NCBI RefSeq assembly: GCF_000767055.1
Contig: NZ_CP006764.1
Span: forward strand, 1,984,001 to 2,048,000
DNA from: Corynebacterium doosanense CAU 212 = DSM 45436
Lineage (GTDB): Bacteria; Actinomycetota; Actinomycetes; Mycobacteriales; Mycobacteriaceae
Direction: 5' to 3'
Length of the DNA stretch: 64,000 nt
This document shows, piece by piece, positions 1 to 8,370 of the stretch. The translations under genes and the position numbers were made by a program. Positions within the stretch are counted from its first letter, which is position 1. Each line of letters opens with the position of its first letter. Below the pieces are notes generated by a model. The model was not told where the DNA came from. It searched no databases and saw only the letters and a program-made list of their open reading frames with translations.

Positions 1-2
1 CG

Positions 3-875
3 ACGTGCGCGGCCCTCGCCTGCGCAACCATGTCTGTGCCGGTGGCTTCGGCCCAGCTGTCGTCCCAGTCGTCCCTGCCCTCGCTGTCCTCCAGCCAGGC
101 CACTGAGTCCGGCGAGGCGGCGACCACCGGCACCTTGGGCAACGCGGATATCCGCACGCTGCCCAGCGGTCGCACATTCCTCGTGGTCAAGCCCCAGAAC
201 TACGACCCCGCGCAGACGTACCCCGTCATCCTCGCTTTCGGCGGATGGAACGTCACCCCCGAGCGCATGATGCGCGACACCAGGATCGACGGCGCAGCAC
301 CGGACGCGGTGGTCATCTACCCCGCGGGCATCGACAACGCCTGGGCTGGCGCCCCCTACGCCGCCACCTCGATCAACCAGGATGTGGCGTTCATCCGCAC
401 AATTATCGACGACGCTGCCAGCCACTACTCCGGCAACGCGGACGAGGTCTACGCGGTCGGCCACTCCAACGGTGGCGGCATGGCGGCCGCCCTCGCCTGC
501 CACGCACCGGAGCTCGTCGACGGCATCGCCACCGTGTCGGGCGCGTTCTATGACCCGACCGTCCAGGGCTGTAAGTCGGCTGCGGTCCCGGCCCTGCTCA
601 TTCACGACACCGCCGACGGCGTCATCTCCTATGAGGGCGGGGTGCGCCACGACGCGCCGTACCAGGGTGTGGAGAAGGTCTTCGCCTCCTTCGGTACCCG
701 GAACACCTGCGACATGTCCACGCTGACGGAGCGGGTAGAGGGCCCGGCCACCGTCGTGACCCCCGCGGGGTGCCTGGCCCCGACCCAGCTGCTGCGGATC
801 AGCGGCTACGGCCACGGCTGGCCGGCAGTCCCGCCGGCAAGCGCCACCGTCGCCACGTTCTTTAACTCTCTGTAG
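3..875 (+). CDS. Secreted polyhydroxybutyrate-depolymerase-like esterase (LpqC type), 5' end cut by window
   Basis: Alpha/beta hydrolase, probably a secreted esterase. The first ATG in the window is at 30, but the frame stays open to the window edge, and the codons before it read TCAALACAT followed by MSVPVASAQ. That is the hydrophobic core and Ala-x-Ala end of a signal peptide, so the real start lies upstream and the gene is partial. Counting from the ATG at 30, the nucleophile motif GHSNGGG puts the serine near residue 146, HDTADG supplies a likely Asp near 196 and GYGHGW a likely His near 264. A Ser-rich linker of about 35 residues follows the signal. It overlaps the convergent gene ending at 862 by 14 bases. 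The substrate cannot be read from the sequence. Confidence 0.8.
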   Translation, partial: TCAALACATMSVPVASAQLSSQSSLPSLSSSQATESGEAATTGTLGNADIRTLPSGRTFLVVKPQNYDPAQTYPVILAFGGWNVTPERMMRDTRIDGAAPDAVVIYPAGIDNAWAGAPYAATSINQDVAFIRTIIDDAASHYSGNADEVYAVGHSNGGGMAAALACHAPELVDGIATVSGAFYDPTVQGCKSAAVPALLIHDTADGVISYEGGVRHDAPYQGVEKVFASFGTRNTCDMSTLTERVEGPATVVTPAGCLAPTQLLRISGYGHGWPAVPPASATVATFFNSL

Positions 876-1896
876 CTCCCCGGCCCTTGCGCTCGAGACG
901 GTCGAGCAGCTCGTCCATGAGATCGTCGTCGGCGAGCACCTTGTTGAGGATCTCGTCCGTCGTTCGGCCGTCGCCGGTGGTCTCGGCGGCGTCGGCGTCG
1001 TAGTAGTCGTAGGAACCGCCGCCGAGGTCCATGCCGAAGCCCGACGACTCCTCCTCCTGCACCTGCTCAAACTCGGAGGTCAGCGCGTCCATCATCTCCT
1101 CCGGTGACTGATCGTCGAGCACCGGGTTCTTGCGCTGGCGGCGCTCCAGCGCCTTCTCCATCTGCCGGTGACGCCAGGCGCGAACCCGCCGCGGCTCAAT
1201 CTCGCGGGCCACCTTGCGTGATTCCCGCTCCGCCTTGGAGACAGCCCGGTTGACCGGCGCCCACTCGGAGTCGGTGTCGATGCGCCAGCCGGCCCAGTAG
1301 CCGTAGAGCGTCAGCGCGATGCCCAGCAACGGCCCGAGCACCATGCCGTAGGCGAGCAGATCGAAGGCGTTGCACCCGAGGACAACCAGGGTCACCGCCA
1401 CGGCGGGGATCACCGTGGGGGTGTTGTTGCCGAACACACCTGGGATGCGGCCGGTGACCACGTCGCGGATCATGCCTCCGCCGACGGCGGTGAACACGCC
1501 CATCATCACGCAGGAGAGAAACGGCAGCCCGAAGGACAGGGCCTTCACACATCCCGTCGCGGCCCACAGCCCGGAGACGATAGCGTCCCCGTGCACCTGG
1601 ACCTGCTCCCAGGCCCGGCCCTTGAAATACACGAACCGCGCGATGAGTGAGCCCATGAAGGCGAGCAGCAGGTATTCCGGGGTGGCCATCGCCGCGACGG
1701 TGCCCTGGTTGATGAGCACGTCGCGGATCATGCCTCCGCCGAGGGCGGAGAACAGCGCGATGAAGAGGAATCCGACGATGTCGAATCCCCGCTGGCGGGC
1801 GATGGTCCCGCCGATGACCCCCATGAGCAGGACGCCACTGACATCCGATACGCGGTACATCAGGAGAATCTGCGGATCGACACCTTCGACGTTCAT
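862..1896 (-). CDS. TRIC/UPF0126 family cation channel-like membrane protein
   Basis: Integral membrane protein of 344 residues. Two repeats each carry the hallmark GGGMIRD motif (about residues 53-59 and 139-145) between hydrophobic helices, as in bacterial TRIC-type channels (UPF0126). The last 130 residues are a charged, Arg/Glu-rich cytoplasmic tail that is not part of the core fold. The ATG at 1896 follows a TAGACT -10 box (1904-1909) by 7 bases, so the message is probably leaderless. A second member of the family lies at 13061-13966. The ion carried in this organism is not known. Confidence 0.85.
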   Translation of the reverse strand: MNVEGVDPQILLMYRVSDVSGVLLMGVIGGTIARQRGFDIVGFLFIALFSALGGGMIRDVLINQGTVAAMATPEYLLLAFMGSLIARFVYFKGRAWEQVQVHGDAIVSGLWAATGCVKALSFGLPFLSCVMMGVFTAVGGGMIRDVVTGRIPGVFGNNTPTVIPAVAVTLVVLGCNAFDLLAYGMVLGPLLGIALTLYGYWAGWRIDTDSEWAPVNRAVSKAERESRKVAREIEPRRVRAWRHRQMEKALERRQRKNPVLDDQSPEEMMDALTSEFEQVQEEESSGFGMDLGGGSYDYYDADAAETTGDGRTTDEILNKVLADDDLMDELLDRLERKGRGATES

Positions 1897-1921
1897 GCCC
1901 CCGAGTCTAGGAAACCGGGTG

Positions 1922-2446
1922 TCAGGTCCGGGCGTTGAGTATCTCGACGACCCGCAGCGGCGTCACCGACTTGGGCATACCCGCGTCCTTGCGGGCCTTC
2001 TTCATCGCGGACACCTGGTCGGCGTCGGCCGCCAGGGCCTCCCGGAGCTCCCATACCTCATCGGCGCCGGCGACCCCAACGGGGAAGAGTTTCGGGCGTT
2101 TCCTGGCAACGAGCTTCGCCGCCGTGGCCGGGCCCACCCCGGGCAGTTCCTGCAGGGCCTCGAAAAGCTCCAGTGCTGCGGTGACCTGCTTCTTCTTGGC
2201 CTTGAACAGGTGGGTGTCGTCACCCACCTCGGCCAGGAGCTCGGCGTAGGTGTCCGAGTACAACAGGTCCGCCACCACCTGGCGGGTGAATCCGCGACCG
2301 CCGTGCAGGTAGGCGGCCATGAGGTCGTCCGCGGTGAACCGGTCGGTGGACGGATCCTCCACCAGGCGGTCGAAGCGCGCCTCCAGCCGGCCCGTGTAGG
2401 CGGTGAGGAGCTCGACAGCTTTCTCGTGGTCGTCGATAAGTTTCAT
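1922..2446 (-). CDS. Unrecognised protein with helix-hairpin-helix motif
   Basis: A 174-residue soluble protein. Residues about 101-121 contain LPGVGPATAAKLVARKRP, a classic helix-hairpin-helix like that of DNA glycosylases and other non-specific DNA binders. I see no catalytic Asp in glycosylase context, and no Cys cluster. It may belong to an actinobacterial conserved family of unknown function, so DNA binding is inference from the motif alone. The start at 2446 is 7 bases after TAAGAT, a -10 box whose TAA is the stop codon of the upstream gene. Confidence 0.7.
   Translation of the reverse strand: MKLIDDHEKAVELLTAYTGRLEARFDRLVEDPSTDRFTADDLMAAYLHGGRGFTRQVVADLLYSDTYAELLAEVGDDTHLFKAKKKQVTAALELFEALQELPGVGPATAAKLVARKRPKLFPVGVAGADEVWELREALAADADQVSAMKKARKDAGMPKSVTPLRVVEILNART
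2431..2440 (+). repeat. CGTCGATAAG motif 1
   Basis: Inside the HhH gene near its start; read on the coding strand as CTT-ATC-GAC (Leu-Ile-Asp). Confidence 0.9.
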
Positions 2447-2456
2447 GCCCGCAATC

Positions 2457-3137
2457 TTAATGGCCCGTCTTCACTGCCTGGGCAATCGGCGCGTCGCCGT
2501 CGTGGAAGAAGATGGTCTTGCGCACGGCCTCGGGCTCGTCGAGAGCGGCCGCGATGACCTGGGCGACGTTGCCGCGGGAGGTCTCCGGGACGTCGAGGTC
2601 GGCGCTCTCACCGGAGTTGTCCACGGTGATCATGCCGGAGGGCTCGTCGAGGTTGAGGGCCGACGGGCCGACGATGGTGTAGTCGAGGCGGGAGTTCTTC
2701 AGGTGCTCGTCCGCCTGGGACTTCGCGTTGTAGTAGGGGTACATGCCCTCGTCCTTACTGACGCCGGGCACACGGCCGTCGACAAGCCGGGAGTTGAAGT
2801 AGGAGACCATGACGTAACGGTTGACCTGCGCCTTCTCCGCGGCATCCATGGTGCGGATCGCGGCATCGCGGTCAATGGCCCAGGTAGCGTCGGCGTCGCC
2901 GCCGCCCGCACCGGCCGCCCAGATCACGGCGCCGGCGCCGCGGAACAGGTCGACGAGCTCATCCTCGCTAAGGGAGGCGATGTCGGCCACGACGGGCTCG
3001 GCACCCGTGTCGCGGATGTCGGCGGCCTGCTCCTCCTTGCGGATGATGGAGCGAACGGTGTGCCCGGCGTCGATAAGCAGCGGAGCGGTACGGAGCGCGA
3101 CCTTGCCGTGGCCGCCGATGATGATCACTGTGGACAT
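2457..3137 (-). CDS. NAD(P)-binding (NmrA/atypical SDR) family protein
   Basis: Rossmann-fold protein of 226 residues. The N-terminal IIIGGHGKVALRTAPLL is a dinucleotide-binding turn of the atypical SDR (NAD(P)H-binding, YwnB/NmrA-like) type. The later YYNAKSQADEHLKNS resembles the YxxxK helix. I chose the ATG at 3137 because GAGGAGG lies 7 bases upstream; the frame stays open further up, but that stretch contains the ribosome-binding site itself. Substrate unknown; relatives act as reductases or redox-state sensors. Confidence 0.8.
   Translation of the reverse strand: MSTVIIIGGHGKVALRTAPLLIDAGHTVRSIIRKEEQAADIRDTGAEPVVADIASLSEDELVDLFRGAGAVIWAAGAGGGDADATWAIDRDAAIRTMDAAEKAQVNRYVMVSYFNSRLVDGRVPGVSKDEGMYPYYNAKSQADEHLKNSRLDYTIVGPSALNLDEPSGMITVDNSGESADLDVPETSRGNVAQVIAAALDEPEAVRKTIFFHDGDAPIAQAVKTGH
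3068..3077 (+). repeat. CGTCGATAAG motif 2
   Basis: Inside the NAD(P)-binding gene; coding strand CTT-ATC-GAC. Confidence 0.9.
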
Positions 3138-3204
3138 GTTTTCCTCCTCGTAGGTTGTGCCACCCACGGTAGGTATCCATGAGCGATCTTGCATGAGCCG
3201 GGGT

Positions 3205-3603
3205 TCACCGGGTGCCGTCGGGGAGCGACACCGTCACGTTGGTCGCCTTGATGCCGGCGGTGGCGACGGAGCCGACCTCCAGCCCGAGATCCCGGACCGC
3301 TTCCGTGGAGATGAGGGAGACCACGCGGTAGGGACCACACTGAAGTTCGACCTGGCTCATCACCGTGTCCGAGGTGATGCGGGTGACCAGGCCGGTGAGC
3401 TGGTTGCGGGCGGACTGAATCTCCTGCGATGCGGGATCGCCGAGCGCCTGGTCCCTGGCGCGTTCGTTGGCGAAGGCGGCGAGGGAGGCACCGTCGACGC
3501 CGCCGTCGGTGGACTGCAACTTGCCCTGGCTGACCCAGCGGCGGACGGTGTCGTCGGAAACTCCGAGGAGGATGGCGGCGGTCTTGATCCTGATGGCGGG
3601 CAT
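3205..3603 (-). CDS. HTH and TOBE (molybdopterin/molybdate-binding) domain regulator
   Basis: A 132-residue two-domain protein. Residues 1-35 (MPAIRIKTAAILLGVSDDTV, then RRWVSQGKL) form an excisionase/MerR-like helix-turn-helix. Residues about 66-131 form a TOBE/Mop-like beta domain (ARNQLTGLVTRITSDTVMSQ, ending ATAGIKATNVTVSLPDG), which in relatives binds molybdate or tungstate. This combination is known in actinobacterial molybdenum-responsive regulators. The ATG at 3603 starts 4 bases after the stop codon of the serine hydrolase gene, with GGGG just before it. No molybdenum transport gene is visible nearby, so the target is unknown. Confidence 0.8.
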   Translation of the reverse strand: MPAIRIKTAAILLGVSDDTVRRWVSQGKLQSTDGGVDGASLAAFANERARDQALGDPASQEIQSARNQLTGLVTRITSDTVMSQVELQCGPYRVVSLISTEAVRDLGLEVGSVATAGIKATNVTVSLPDGTR

Positions 3604-3607
3604 ACCC

Positions 3608-4426
3608 CTATTGTTGCAGTTCGCTCCACACCGCGTCGTTGGTTTCGGCCCACAGGGGTTTCGCCCAGTCCCCGAAGTCCCGGTCACTCAGCGCGATCAT
3701 GGCGACGCTTCTCGACGGCACCACCCACAGATACGTCCCCGCCATCCCGAAGTGGCCGACAGTCTCCGCCGGCATGGTCGTTCCCGTCCAGTGGGGTGAC
3801 TTCTCCCCCCTGATCTCGAAACCCAGGCCCCAGTCGTTGGGTTTCTGCATCCCGTAGCCCGGCACGATGCCGCGCAGGCCCGGGAACTGCACCGTCATGG
3901 CCTTGCGGGCGGTCGAGGGGGCGAGAAGTTTCGGGTCCAGGAGTTCCGCGGCAAACTTCGTCAGGTCCGCCACGCTCGAGCGCGCCTCATGCCCCGCCGA
4001 TCCCCACAGCTGCGTGTCCGTCATCCCCAGCGGTTCGAAGACACCGAGCCGGAGGTACTCCGCGAACGACATGTCCGCCTCCTGCGCGACCTTCTCTGCC
4101 AGCCACTCGTACCCGGCGGAGGAATAGATGCGCCTTTCACCGACGGGCTTGGGGTTCTCCCGTGAGTCGAACGCCACCCCGGACGCGTGTGCGAGCAGAT
4201 GCCGCACGGTGGATCCCTCGGGCCCCAGCGGCTCGTCGAACTCCAGCGCCCCCTCCTCCACCGCCATGAGCACACCGTAGGCGCTCAGCAGCTTGGTCAC
4301 GCTGGCCAGCTCGAAGACCCGGTCCACGTCCCCGACGCTCGTCGTCCCTTTTGCGGTAATCACCGCCGCGGCGTGCTTATCGACGGGCCACTGCCCCACC
4401 TTCTCCAACGCGGTTTCCATGCTCAT
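3608..4426 (-). CDS. Serine hydrolase of the beta-lactamase / class C esterase family
   Basis: Penicillin-binding-protein fold, about 272 residues. It shows the SxxK motif (ELASVTKLL, active Ser and Lys), a YSS motif standing for YxN (RRIYSSAGYEW) and HFG in GHFGMAG standing for KTG, as in esterase EstB-like proteins rather than true beta-lactamases. There is no signal peptide, so it is probably cytoplasmic. The start at 4426 (with ATG codons at both 4426 and 4420) is 7 bases from a TACCCT -10 box at 4434-4439, suggesting a leaderless mRNA. The frame is open upstream to 4474 without a better start. Confidence 0.82.
   Translation of the reverse strand: MSMETALEKVGQWPVDKHAAAVITAKGTTSVGDVDRVFELASVTKLLSAYGVLMAVEEGALEFDEPLGPEGSTVRHLLAHASGVAFDSRENPKPVGERRIYSSAGYEWLAEKVAQEADMSFAEYLRLGVFEPLGMTDTQLWGSAGHEARSSVADLTKFAAELLDPKLLAPSTARKAMTVQFPGLRGIVPGYGMQKPNDWGLGFEIRGEKSPHWTGTTMPAETVGHFGMAGTYLWVVPSRSVAMIALSDRDFGDWAKPLWAETNDAVWSELQQ
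4376..4385 (-). repeat. CGTCGATAAG motif 3
   Basis: Inside the serine hydrolase gene as GTC-GAT-AAG (Val-Asp-Lys). Confidence 0.9.
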
Positions 4427-4536
4427 GCTGGCCAGGGTAGCGGCCGTCCCGGACTTTGCGTTCGATTCGCACATTTGTTCTAACTGGGGTAGGGTGGGTT
4501 GCAGACAACGTCATTGCATCGTGATTCGGGGGAATC

Positions 4537-5772
4537 ATGTACACCTCACCTGTCCTGACCACACACCACGAAAAACACCCCGGGGCCTACTACGCCACCG
4601 AGGCAGACCACCCCACAGCACACCTCGCCCACCAGATCCGCCGCAGCGAATACCAACTCTGGACCACCCTGCTCCCCGACGAGGACGCCGACTACGACCT
4701 CGCCGTCACCGCCATCCACCGCCTCACCGGCAAAGGCCGCTTCCAGATCGGCAACGCCCTCGCCGCCGTCCACCGCCTCACCGAGCTACCCCTGGTACGC
4801 GAAATCCAGGACACCACCCACCGCCTGGACCTCTCCCGCCTGATCGCCATCGACAAAGCCCTGTGCCTGCTCACCGACGAGACACTCCTCGCCCTGATCG
4901 ACACCAGACTCGCCCTCTATCTCCTGCCCACCCGCCTCAACCAGCTACTACCCAGCGCGGGGCAGATCACCGCACGCATCCGCGACTGGATCCGCCTGCT
5001 CGCCCCCACCCTCGACGTGGACCACACACCCGATCCCCCCGCACCACCGACGTTTTCCGCCCACCACGGTGATGACGGGCGTTCCTACCTCAACCTCGAC
5101 GCCCCCACGGACGTGGCCCTTATCATCGAGGCCGCCCTGCGTGCCCGGGTCGCCGAGGCCGGGTGCAGTGAGGCGGAGGCGCTGCGGGATCTGGTCACCG
5201 GGGCTGCCCGGGTGCGGGTGGTGCTCAACCTCTACCGCGCCCACGACGTCGAGGATGCCCCGGCGTACGTCTTCGGCGCGGGTTGGCTGACACCCCAGGT
5301 CAGCAACGCCCTGGCTGACACCGCCACCCAGGTCCGTGACATGGACAAGGTCGCCACAAAGGTGGCGGCGGGGTATCAGACTCCGGAGGATATCCGGGCG
5401 TTTGTCGTCGGTCGTGACGGTACGTGTCGGGGTCCGGGGGACAACCGCAGTGCGGCGGATGCGCAGATGGATCATTCCGTGGACTGGGCCGCGGGTGGGC
5501 CGACGTGTGCGGATAACCTCGCGTCCTTGTGCGCGCACTGTCACAACATAAAGACGGATGGGCGGATGTTTCCGGTGCGGTTGCCGGAGGGGGAGATTGT
5601 GTGGTTGTTCGAGGACGGGACGTGGGTGCATTCGGTGCCGGAGGGTCCGTTGTCGGCGAAGGCGAGGAACTGGGTGCAGACCCTGGGTCAGCGCATCACC
5701 CGCCGTCGGGAGCACCACCACGCCCCCGACCGGGAGCAGGAGGAGGGCCCGACCGAGCAACCCGAATTCTAG
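4537..5772 (+). CDS. 13E12-repeat type protein with C-terminal HNH nuclease domain
   Basis: A 411-residue member of the actinobacterial DUF222/13E12 repeat family. A long helical N-terminal region is followed by an HNH zinc finger at about residues 300-345 (CRGPGDNR, then QMDHSVDWAAGG and LCAHCHNIKT), with the His and Cys ligands intact. Members are often multicopy and look mobile; their role is unknown. GGGGGA precedes the ATG and a TAGGGT box lies at 4490-4495. The third-codon pattern changes sharply inside the gene: C-ending and A/C-rich up to about 5110, then G/T-ending (see findings). The stop overlaps the next convergent gene in a shared CTAG. Confidence 0.88.
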   Translation: MYTSPVLTTHHEKHPGAYYATEADHPTAHLAHQIRRSEYQLWTTLLPDEDADYDLAVTAIHRLTGKGRFQIGNALAAVHRLTELPLVREIQDTTHRLDLSRLIAIDKALCLLTDETLLALIDTRLALYLLPTRLNQLLPSAGQITARIRDWIRLLAPTLDVDHTPDPPAPPTFSAHHGDDGRSYLNLDAPTDVALIIEAALRARVAEAGCSEAEALRDLVTGAARVRVVLNLYRAHDVEDAPAYVFGAGWLTPQVSNALADTATQVRDMDKVATKVAAGYQTPEDIRAFVVGRDGTCRGPGDNRSAADAQMDHSVDWAAGGPTCADNLASLCAHCHNIKTDGRMFPVRLPEGEIVWLFEDGTWVHSVPEGPLSAKARNWVQTLGQRITRRREHHHAPDREQEEGPTEQPEF

Positions 5773-6728
5773 GAGGGCAGCACCAGAATCCGGCCCTTCA
5801 GCCCGCCGGCCTCGAGCTTCTCGTGGACCTTGCGTCCGTCAGCGATGGTCAGTCGCTGATCCACCCTGCCCTCAAGCTTGCCCGCAGCCAGGAGCGAGTT
5901 CATCACCCGCGCGGCCTCGGCGAGCACCGCCACGGGCTCATTCGGCAGGGCGAAGCCGTACACGGTGTGGTTGGTGAAGAACAGCGACTGTACGGGAAGT
6001 GTCTCCTCCTCCGAATCGCTCGCGGTGACCACGATTCTCTCGCCCGGCGCGAGCGCGTCGAACGCGGGTGCCAGCGGCATTTTTCCGGAGGTGTCCCACC
6101 AGAGATCCACTTTTTCGCTCAGATCGGAAGGCTCAAACCCGTGGTAGTCGAACACCTCAGAGGCGCCGAGCGACCGGACCCACTCGTGGTCGTCGGGTGA
6201 GGCGGTCGCGACGACGACGGCTCCCATGGCCACCGCCACCTGCACCACCGCCGAGCCCACCCCGCCGGCACCTCCGCCGACGAATACCCGCTCGCCCGGT
6301 TTAAGGTCGGCGTAGCGCTGCAGACCAATGCAGGCGGTCGCCCCACCGTGGAGAACCACCGCGGCATCCTCCGCGCTCACGTTCTCGGGGAGGTGGTAGA
6401 GCCGCTCGACGGGAACCGCCACACGCTCGGACCAGGCGCCGGGCCGACCGCCGTAACCGAGCGAGTTCGACCAGACGCGGTCGCCCACGGTGAATCCCGT
6501 GGTCCCTTCGCCGACCTCTTCCACCACACCGACCAGATCCCGGCCGATGACCTGCGGATACACCTGCGGGGTCGGGTACAACCCGGTCCGGACGTAGGAG
6601 TCCGCGATCACCCCCTCGGATGCCTCCATCCTCACCAGGATGTCGGTCGGTGCGAGTACGGGATCCGGAATCTCGCCGTAGGAGATGACGTCGGGGTCCC
6701 CGGTTTCAGTGACGTAGCTGGCTTTCAT
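5769..6728 (-). CDS. NADPH:quinone oxidoreductase (zinc-independent MDR family)
   Basis: Medium-chain dehydrogenase/reductase of 319 residues without zinc-ligand cysteines. It has the quinone-reductase features IGRDLVGVVEEVG near residue 63 and the glycine-rich NADP site FVGGGAGGVGSAVVQVA near 150. It probably reduces quinones or enals with NADPH in the cytoplasm. The ATG at 6728 lies 7 bases after TAGGGT (6736-6741), a leaderless start; the frame is open for 6 more codons upstream without support. The upstream same-strand gene ends only 14 bases away, so this promoter overlaps that gene's end. Confidence 0.85.
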   Translation of the reverse strand: MKASYVTETGDPDVISYGEIPDPVLAPTDILVRMEASEGVIADSYVRTGLYPTPQVYPQVIGRDLVGVVEEVGEGTTGFTVGDRVWSNSLGYGGRPGAWSERVAVPVERLYHLPENVSAEDAAVVLHGGATACIGLQRYADLKPGERVFVGGGAGGVGSAVVQVAVAMGAVVVATASPDDHEWVRSLGASEVFDYHGFEPSDLSEKVDLWWDTSGKMPLAPAFDALAPGERIVVTASDSEEETLPVQSLFFTNHTVYGFALPNEPVAVLAEAARVMNSLLAAGKLEGRVDQRLTIADGRKVHEKLEAGGLKGRILVLPS

Positions 6729-6742
6729 GCGCGCCACCCTAG

Positions 6743-7780
6743 TCACTTCTCATCCAGCCCCCACCCACGGATGTCCCGGGCCTGGCCGACGTGGCGCTCC
6801 TGGACCCGCCCCAGAAACTCGATGCCTCCCTCGGAGCGCACGGGCAGGTCGAGGGTCTCCTCTGCCTCCTTGCCGCGTCGGAGTTGGCGCATCCGGAGGG
6901 ATTCAACGTCGAGAATTATTCCGAACACCACGATGATGTTGGCGATCCACAGAGCAAACAGCGCCGCGATGACCGTGCCGAGCGCCCCGTAGGAGCTGAT
7001 TCCGGTGAGATAGCGCAGGTAGACGGTGAAGAGGAGCCCCACGACGATGATGCCGGCGGTGGCGAAGGTCGAGCCCACGGAGAGCAGGCGGAAGCGCGGC
7101 GCCCTGATGTTCGGGGTGAAGTAGTACATGACGTCGATGATGAGCATGAGCAGAATGACGATCACGGGCCAGCGCACCCACCGCCACACCGGGAGGAATT
7201 TCTCGGTGAGGAACTGCACCACACCGTCGAGCCCGAGCGGGGTGGCCACCGGGACCAGCAGCGTGTCGATGATCGGCTTGTTCAGCATCGCCGCCGCGAG
7301 GACCAGCACCATTCCGACGACCAGCATGGCCGTGACCAGGAACATCGAGGCCCACAGGCGGACGATGTTGCGCCCCTCCCACACGCCGTACGCCTCGTTC
7401 GCGGTCCGGGAGAAGGCGCGGACGTAGGCGGAGGAGGACCACAGGGAGATGAACACGGCGACCACCAGGCCGATGATTCCGCCGGCGGAGGATCCCACGA
7501 CCATGTTCACCACGTCGCGGACCACGCTCTCGTATCCGCCGGGGACGAAGGTCTGGATGAAGTCCGTGGTCAGCTGTTCGACGAGGTCCCGGTTGTTCGC
7601 CAGAATGAGCGTGGCAATCGAATAGACCGACAGCAGGGTGGGTGCGAAGGCGAGCACGGAGAAGAAGGTCAGCGTCGCGCCGCTGTCCTGCCCGCGGCTC
7701 TGCCAGAACGAGGCGATGGACCGCCGGATGACGTACCAGCGGTCGGACATCGTTATCGAGGTCTGGATTTTCGTCGACAC
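6743..7780 (-). CDS. YihY/BrkB family inner membrane protein
   Basis: A 345-residue membrane protein with about six hydrophobic segments. The BrkB/YihY pattern is clear: FFSVLAFAPTLLSVYSIATL near the N-terminus, LWSSSAYVRAFSRTANEAYG in the middle and the late segment SSYGALGTVIAALFALW. Function in the family is unsettled: it was once called ribonuclease BN in error, and some members affect serum resistance. The GTG at 7780 has GGAAAG upstream at a good distance; an ATG at 7750 is an alternative. Confidence 0.85.
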   Translation of the reverse strand: MSTKIQTSITMSDRWYVIRRSIASFWQSRGQDSGATLTFFSVLAFAPTLLSVYSIATLILANNRDLVEQLTTDFIQTFVPGGYESVVRDVVNMVVGSSAGGIIGLVVAVFISLWSSSAYVRAFSRTANEAYGVWEGRNIVRLWASMFLVTAMLVVGMVLVLAAAMLNKPIIDTLLVPVATPLGLDGVVQFLTEKFLPVWRWVRWPVIVILLMLIIDVMYYFTPNIRAPRFRLLSVGSTFATAGIIVVGLLFTVYLRYLTGISSYGALGTVIAALFALWIANIIVVFGIILDVESLRMRQLRRGKEAEETLDLPVRSEGGIEFLGRVQERHVGQARDIRGWGLDEK

Positions 7781-7816
7781 CGTGCCGATCTTTCCACAGC
7801 CCCCGGGAAATCGACG

Positions 7817-7826
7817 CTTATCGACG
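7817..7826 (-). repeat. CGTCGATAAG motif 4
   Basis: Intergenic, between the BrkB gene and the divergent 165-residue protein gene. Confidence 0.9.
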
Positions 7827-7872
7827 TTTGTTTCCCGCTCACTGCCGACCAGCCCGTGCGATACTGACTGCC

Positions 7873-8370
7873 ATGACGAATCCGTTCGACAACGGCCCGG
7901 TCATTCCGCTGGAGTGGAGCTCCGCCGACTCGTCGCAGGTTGACCCGGTCTCCGCGCGCGAGCGTCTGCAGAAGTACCGCCCCACCACGAAGAAGAAGGT
8001 GTGGGCGTGGGTCTCCGTGGTGCTCGGGGGATTCATGCTCGTTTCCGCCCTGTTCAGCCCCACCTCCTACGCGGAAGGCAGCACGGTGGGCAGCGTCGTG
8101 GGCGGGATCGCCGTCAGTCTGGGAATCCTCCTTCCGGGGGCCTACTGGCACTACCGCAATCGGACCGACCAGAGGACGATCGCCGAGTGGCAGCGCAGTC
8201 GCACGTCCCACGAGGAGCTGCGCAGGGTCCTCCGGGGTGCGGAGCTCGAGCTGCTCGGACGCCAGAGTGAGGTGCCGATGCTGTCGAAACGCCGGTGGGA
8301 GATCGTGATCGTCTGCTCCCTGGCGCTGTGGATGGCCGGCGGTCTGATGCTGCCGGGCGCCGCGGCCTAG
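7873..8370 (+). CDS. Unrecognised membrane protein, 165 residues
   Basis: Two hydrophobic helices lie together at about residues 40-95 (WAWVSVVLGGFMLVSALF and VGSVVGGIAVSLGILLPGAY). A charged middle section of about 50 residues follows, then a final helix (EIVIVCSLALWMAGGLML). No family recognised. The start at 7873 is 7 bases after GATACT (7860-7865), a leaderless arrangement. It is transcribed away from the BrkB gene, and its stop overlaps the GMC oxidoreductase gene in a shared CTAG. Confidence 0.7.
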   Translation: MTNPFDNGPVIPLEWSSADSSQVDPVSARERLQKYRPTTKKKVWAWVSVVLGGFMLVSALFSPTSYAEGSTVGSVVGGIAVSLGILLPGAYWHYRNRTDQRTIAEWQRSRTSHEELRRVLRGAELELLGRQSEVPMLSKRRWEIVIVCSLALWMAGGLMLPGAAA

